From an uncultured Christensenellaceae bacterium (lineage in GTDB: Bacteria > Bacillota > Clostridia > Christensenellales > Borkfalkiaceae), in assembly GCA_910587825.1 (NCBI GenBank), contig CAJUNJ010000001.1:92406-156405 (forward strand): DNA of 64,000 nt. The letters run 5' to 3'. A program made the position numbers and the translations under genes. Shown piece by piece: positions 62,030-64,000 of this stretch. A model generated the notes under the pieces. That model was not told the DNA's origin. It searched no databases and worked only from the letters and a program-made list of their open reading frames with translations. Each line of letters starts with the position of its first letter. Positions within the stretch are counted from its first letter, which is position 1.

Positions 62030-62536
62030 ATGAAAATAGAAGATTTTTCAAGCGATTATCAAGCAAGATCATTATATGAGAGCGATATTGATACTGTATT
62101 TTCGCTATGTAGTTCTAATGAGTTATTTTATCGGTATCATCCACCGTTTGTTACGAAAGAAAGCATTTTAGAAGATATGCACGCGTTACCGCCGAATAAA
62201 GCATTTGACGATAAATTCTATTTCGGCTTTTTCTGCGATGAAAAATTGGTTGCTATAATGGATTTGATTTTAAGTTATCCAAATGAACAGACAGTTTTTA
62301 TCGGCTTATTTATGGTTGATGCTAAATATCAAGGAAAAGGCGTTGGCAGTCATATTATCAAACATTGTGTTAATGTAATAAAGAAAGCGGGTTTTGATTC
62401 TGTTCGCTTGGGAATAGACAAAGGCAATCCGCAAAGCGAAAAATTTTGGACTAAAAACAAATTCACTAAAACCGGCGAAGTTCGAGAACAAGAACACTGC
62501 ACAATTCTTTTAATGGAACGAGCAATAGAACCATAA
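62030..62536 (+). CDS. GNAT family N-acetyltransferase
   Basis: 168 residues. The acetyl-CoA-binding motif A is VDAKYQGKGVGSHIIKH near residue 105 (Q/RxxGxG/A type), preceded by the beta4 strand IGLFMV and followed by VRLGIDKGNPQSEKFWTKNKF, the usual GNAT C-terminal half. Substrate unknown; small-molecule, antibiotic or protein N-acetylation are all possible. Own promoter and terminator; a self-contained cargo gene inside the tRNA-Ser element. Confidence 0.85.
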   Translation: MKIEDFSSDYQARSLYESDIDTVFSLCSSNELFYRYHPPFVTKESILEDMHALPPNKAFDDKFYFGFFCDEKLVAIMDLILSYPNEQTVFIGLFMVDAKYQGKGVGSHIIKHCVNVIKKAGFDSVRLGIDKGNPQSEKFWTKNKFTKTGEVREQEHCTILLMERAIEP

Positions 62537-62556
62537 ATTTCAATTTATCGTAGAAT

Positions 62557-62593
62557 GACCGATAAGATTAACCATCTTGTCGGTCTTTTTTTA
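62557..62593 (+). terminator. Terminator of the GNAT gene
   Basis: 12-base arms GACCGATAAGAT and ATCTTGTCGGTC (one G-T pair), loop TAACC, followed by a run of eight T residues. Confidence 0.9.
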
Positions 62594-62728
62594 TTTTGTA
62601 GCGGATTGACTACTTTTTGCAGGTTTAGGTGTCCTCCACAATTAAGCCTTTCGGACTTCGGTTGTAGCACAGTTCTCGCAAAAGTAAACTGCAAAAACCA
62701 GCACTTAAAATTTGAATATTGTCTTGAA

Positions 62729-62755
62729 AGTCTGACAGAAATGTCGGGCTTTTTT
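62729..62755 (+). terminator. Orphan terminator inside the element
   Basis: Stem AGTCTGACA/TGTCGGGCT (with G-T pairs), GAAA loop, then TTTTT. No gene precedes it, implying that the gene it once ended was deleted. Confidence 0.7.
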
Positions 62756-62911
62756 CTTATGTCTAAAACGCACTGCTTTTTGAGTAACGAAACGAAAATG
62801 CAGGCTCGTAGTTTACTTTCGCTGCCTCCCCATATAAAAGCGTTATCCCACCCGAACAGTGCTACAAGTGTCTTTGCCGAAAGGCTAATTTAATTGTGGA
62901 GGTATTAAAAA

Positions 62912-63220
62912 ATGCAAAAAGTAGTTTACTCAATCTCAAAGGTAAACAAAGACGAAAAGTTGAAAGGTGTAGGTTATCTCGTTGAAGGTAACTTACTTAT
63001 CCCTTCTACTTCTCAAAAAGGTAACACTTACATTCGGGTATTCGAGGACGTTGCCGAAAAATGCAAAGCCGTAGCAAATTCGGATAATGAGTTCAAAGGC
63101 TATGTAACGGTTGCTTATGAAAGCGTCCAACAATCTGATCGCCGCTATCGAGCAAGGCATAATCACCGAACAAACGAAAATGAGGTTGAAAGAGTTAGAG
63201 GCTCAAATCTCGCAATATGA
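62912..63220 (+). CDS. Small element protein, truncated and fused out of frame
   Basis: 102 codons with GTGGAGG before the ATG. The first 70 residues look genuine (VVYSISKVNKDEKLKGVGYL, EGNLLIPSTSQKGNTYIRVF), probably beta-rich. From about 63110 the reading frame runs through DNA that encodes serine-recombinase sequence in another frame, so the last 30 residues are an artefact of a deletion junction. Family not recognised. Confidence 0.5.
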   Translation: MQKVVYSISKVNKDEKLKGVGYLVEGNLLIPSTSQKGNTYIRVFEDVAEKCKAVANSDNEFKGYVTVAYESVQQSDRRYRARHNHRTNENEVERVRGSNLAI

Positions 63221-63534
63221 CTTCGACATAGAGCAAGCAAAGCAACGTAACTATTCCTACCTTACACCCGAAAAGATTAAAGACTACTTCCGAAAAGTGA
63301 TTTGCGGCGATATTACAGCCGACAGCACAAGAGAGCATATAATCAAATACTTCATTCGGGAAATCATCTTGTATGACGATTGCTTGGTGATAACATACAA
63401 CTTCACAGACAAGAACATAATGAAAAACCACCCCAGACGACATAGACGAGGTGGAAAAGGAACTAAAACGGGCTAAAAATGCCCGAAATGACACTAATTC
63501 GTGTTTGTACAAACGCCCTCTCTCTCCGCCAAAT
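63111..63534 (+). pseudogene. C-terminal remnant of a serine recombinase
   Basis: Frame starting near 63117 encodes NNLIAAIEQGIITEQTKMRL, ELEAQISQYDFDIEQAK, LTPEKIKDYFRKVICGDI and FIREIILYDDCLVITYNF. This is the typical C-terminal coiled-coil and tail of Tn4451/TnpX-type large serine recombinases. The catalytic N-terminal and central domains are missing. At the A5 run near 63421-63425 the frame shifts; skipping one base restores TTPDDIDEVEKELKRAKNA, which continues through the right-hand direct repeat. Clearly inactive. Confidence 0.8.
63516..63534 (+). repeat. Putative attR: second copy of the 19-bp direct repeat
   Basis: CCCTCTCTCTCCGCCAAAT, identical to 61030-61048, without the rest of a tRNA. 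It marks the right end of the inserted interval. Confidence 0.8.
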
Positions 63535-63567
63535 TGCGGTGCGTACTTACAGTACGCACCGCAATTT
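63531..63567. repeat. 16-bp perfect inverted repeat at the right element boundary
   Basis: AAATTGCGGTGCGTAC and its complement around loop TTACA, starting within the 19-bp repeat. An outer pairing CCCTCT (63516)/AGAGGG (63571) extends it. In the uninterrupted chromosome this would directly follow tRNA-Ser and may have been its terminator. Confidence 0.8.
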
Positions 63568-63678
63568 GATAGAGGGAATGAAAAACCCCCGCGGTTCGCG
63601 CGAGGGCGAAGCCCGACGCTTTGCCGAGAGGGATTTTGCCATTCATTGAACTAAAGGTGCATACCCATAAACAAATAA

Positions 63679-63700
63679 AAAGCCGTTATAAAACGGCTTT
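63679..63700 (-). terminator. Terminator of the bile-salt-hydrolase-family gene
   Basis: Nine-base stem AAAGCCGTT/AACGGCTTT just 3' of the stop codon on the minus strand, followed by TTTTATTTG. Confidence 0.8.
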
Positions 63701-63704
63701 GATT

Positions 63705-64000
63705 TTATTTATTCAAAAACAAAAAGTCTTCTTTACGGTTCAACGGATATCTGATAAGTTCTTTTCCGTCGAGGTTATGCTTACGCATTTCTATCGCAGT
63801 TATCCGGTGGTTTTCGTATGTCGTGTAATAATAAACGCCCTTGTCCGCATTACAGCACGAAGTGTAAACGGTTATCTCATATCCATCTTTACCGACAATG
63901 CAGACTCCGCGTTGTTGTTCAACCGCGCCCAAAATATGAAAGAACTGATTTACGCTCTCTTCTTCGGAATCGCCAGAAACCGAGTTGAGTCTTACGAAAG
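63705..64000 (-). CDS. Choloylglycine (bile salt) hydrolase family protein, C-terminal part
   Basis: The frame is open to the right edge; the last 98 residues are visible. NSVSGDSEEESVNQFFHILG, AVEQQRGVCIVGKDGYEITV, YTSCCNADKGVYYYTTYENH and the LIRYPL ending match the C-terminus of Ntn-hydrolase bile salt hydrolases and penicillin V acylases of gut Firmicutes. The catalytic N-terminal Cys is outside the window, so substrate cannot be judged. The gene reads towards the tRNA-Ser element and ends about 130 bases from its outer inverted repeat. Confidence 0.85.
   Translation of the reverse strand, partial: FVRLNSVSGDSEEESVNQFFHILGAVEQQRGVCIVGKDGYEITVYTSCCNADKGVYYYTTYENHRITAIEMRKHNLDGKELIRYPLNRKEDFLFLNK

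Larger units (their letters stand above)
62537..62911. other. Non-coding 375 bp with two terminators
   Basis: Holds the GNAT terminator and an orphan terminator at 62729-62755. The rest shows no gene with start site and codon structure; a 112-codon open frame across it has an implausible composition and runs through both hairpins. Confidence 0.5.
61049..63515. mobile_element. Small integrated/decayed element in tRNA-Ser (about 2.5 kb)
   Basis: The interval between the two 19-bp repeats is visibly more AT-rich and less biased in codon choice than its surroundings. It carries a terminator, a UDG-like gene, a GNAT gene, an orphan terminator, a small ORF, and the C-terminal fragment of a serine recombinase. 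No complete integrase is present, so it is probably immobile now or a deletion remnant of a larger element. Confidence 0.65.

Noticed and set aside
62555..62893. 112-codon plus-strand open frame
   Set aside because: Starts inside the GNAT terminator and passes through a second terminator; composition is not protein-like.
63451..63654. 67-codon frame across the right attachment site
   Set aside because: Its first part is the frameshifted end of the serine recombinase and the rest is the palindromic tail; not an independent gene.

Overview
The window looks like the chromosome of a low-GC, gut-associated Firmicute (Clostridia-like). The ribosome-assembly and GTPase genes (rsfS, yhbY, obgE), a NadD-YqeK protein, an S-box (SAM-I) riboswitch, eukaryotic-type GlyRS, DUF1540 and DUF1934 proteins and consensus sigma-A-type promoters all point there. 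The C-terminus of a bile-salt-hydrolase-family enzyme at the right edge suggests an intestinal habitat. Species-level placement is not possible from the sequence alone.

Layout. 1-16015 (all minus strand) is an accessory surface region: a 75-residue coiled-coil protein, a giant 4615-residue repeat protein anchored by a C-terminal membrane helix, and, overlapping its stop codon, a membrane protein with a 215-residue duplicated cytoplasmic unit and a 42-bp tandem repeat that runs off the left edge. 16253-28495 holds tRNA-Glu, pgi with an alpha/beta hydrolase, a Dda/RecD-like helicase, a degenerate DeoC-like protein, nadD-yqeK/rsfS, and a six-gene minus-strand operon tyrA-DUF1934-UlaG-like-rho-obgE-yhbY. 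28496-43343 holds two HtrA-like lipoprotein proteases, lower glycolysis (pgk-tpiA, gpmI), a DMT exporter, secG, rnr, smpB, the methionine branch genes metY-metA, and a UDP-sugar pyrophosphorylase. 43525-60814 holds a zinc-ribbon Nudix protein, lemA-DUF2207, rplI, DUF1540, a CvpA-like protein, glnS-fhs, glyQS, membrane proteins, an ABC-F ATPase, a PflA-like radical SAM protein, and SAM-riboswitch-metK-comF.

60820-63576 is a small integrated or decayed element. tRNA-Ser(UGA) has a structured, tRNA-like leader. The last 16 bases of the tRNA gene plus three following bases (19 bp) are repeated exactly about 2.5 kb downstream. Between the copies lie an AT-rich UDG-like gene, a GNAT acetyltransferase, and the frameshifted C-terminal remnant of a serine recombinase. 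The bile-salt-hydrolase-family gene enters from the right.

Functional links. MetA (Glu111 type, predicted acetyl-CoA user), O-acetylhomoserine sulfhydrylase and MetK together form a methionine-to-SAM route, with metK under a transcription-terminating SAM riboswitch. Pgi, Pgk, Tpi and iPGM cover four glycolytic steps. SecG, RNase R and SmpB lie in the conserved order seen in Firmicutes.

The most unusual regulatory pattern is leaderless transcription. Several genes (helicase, a small membrane protein, tyrA, smpB, radical SAM, probably the DMT exporter) have TATAAT placed only 6-9 bases before ATG and no Shine-Dalgarno, while their neighbours have ordinary AGGAG sites.
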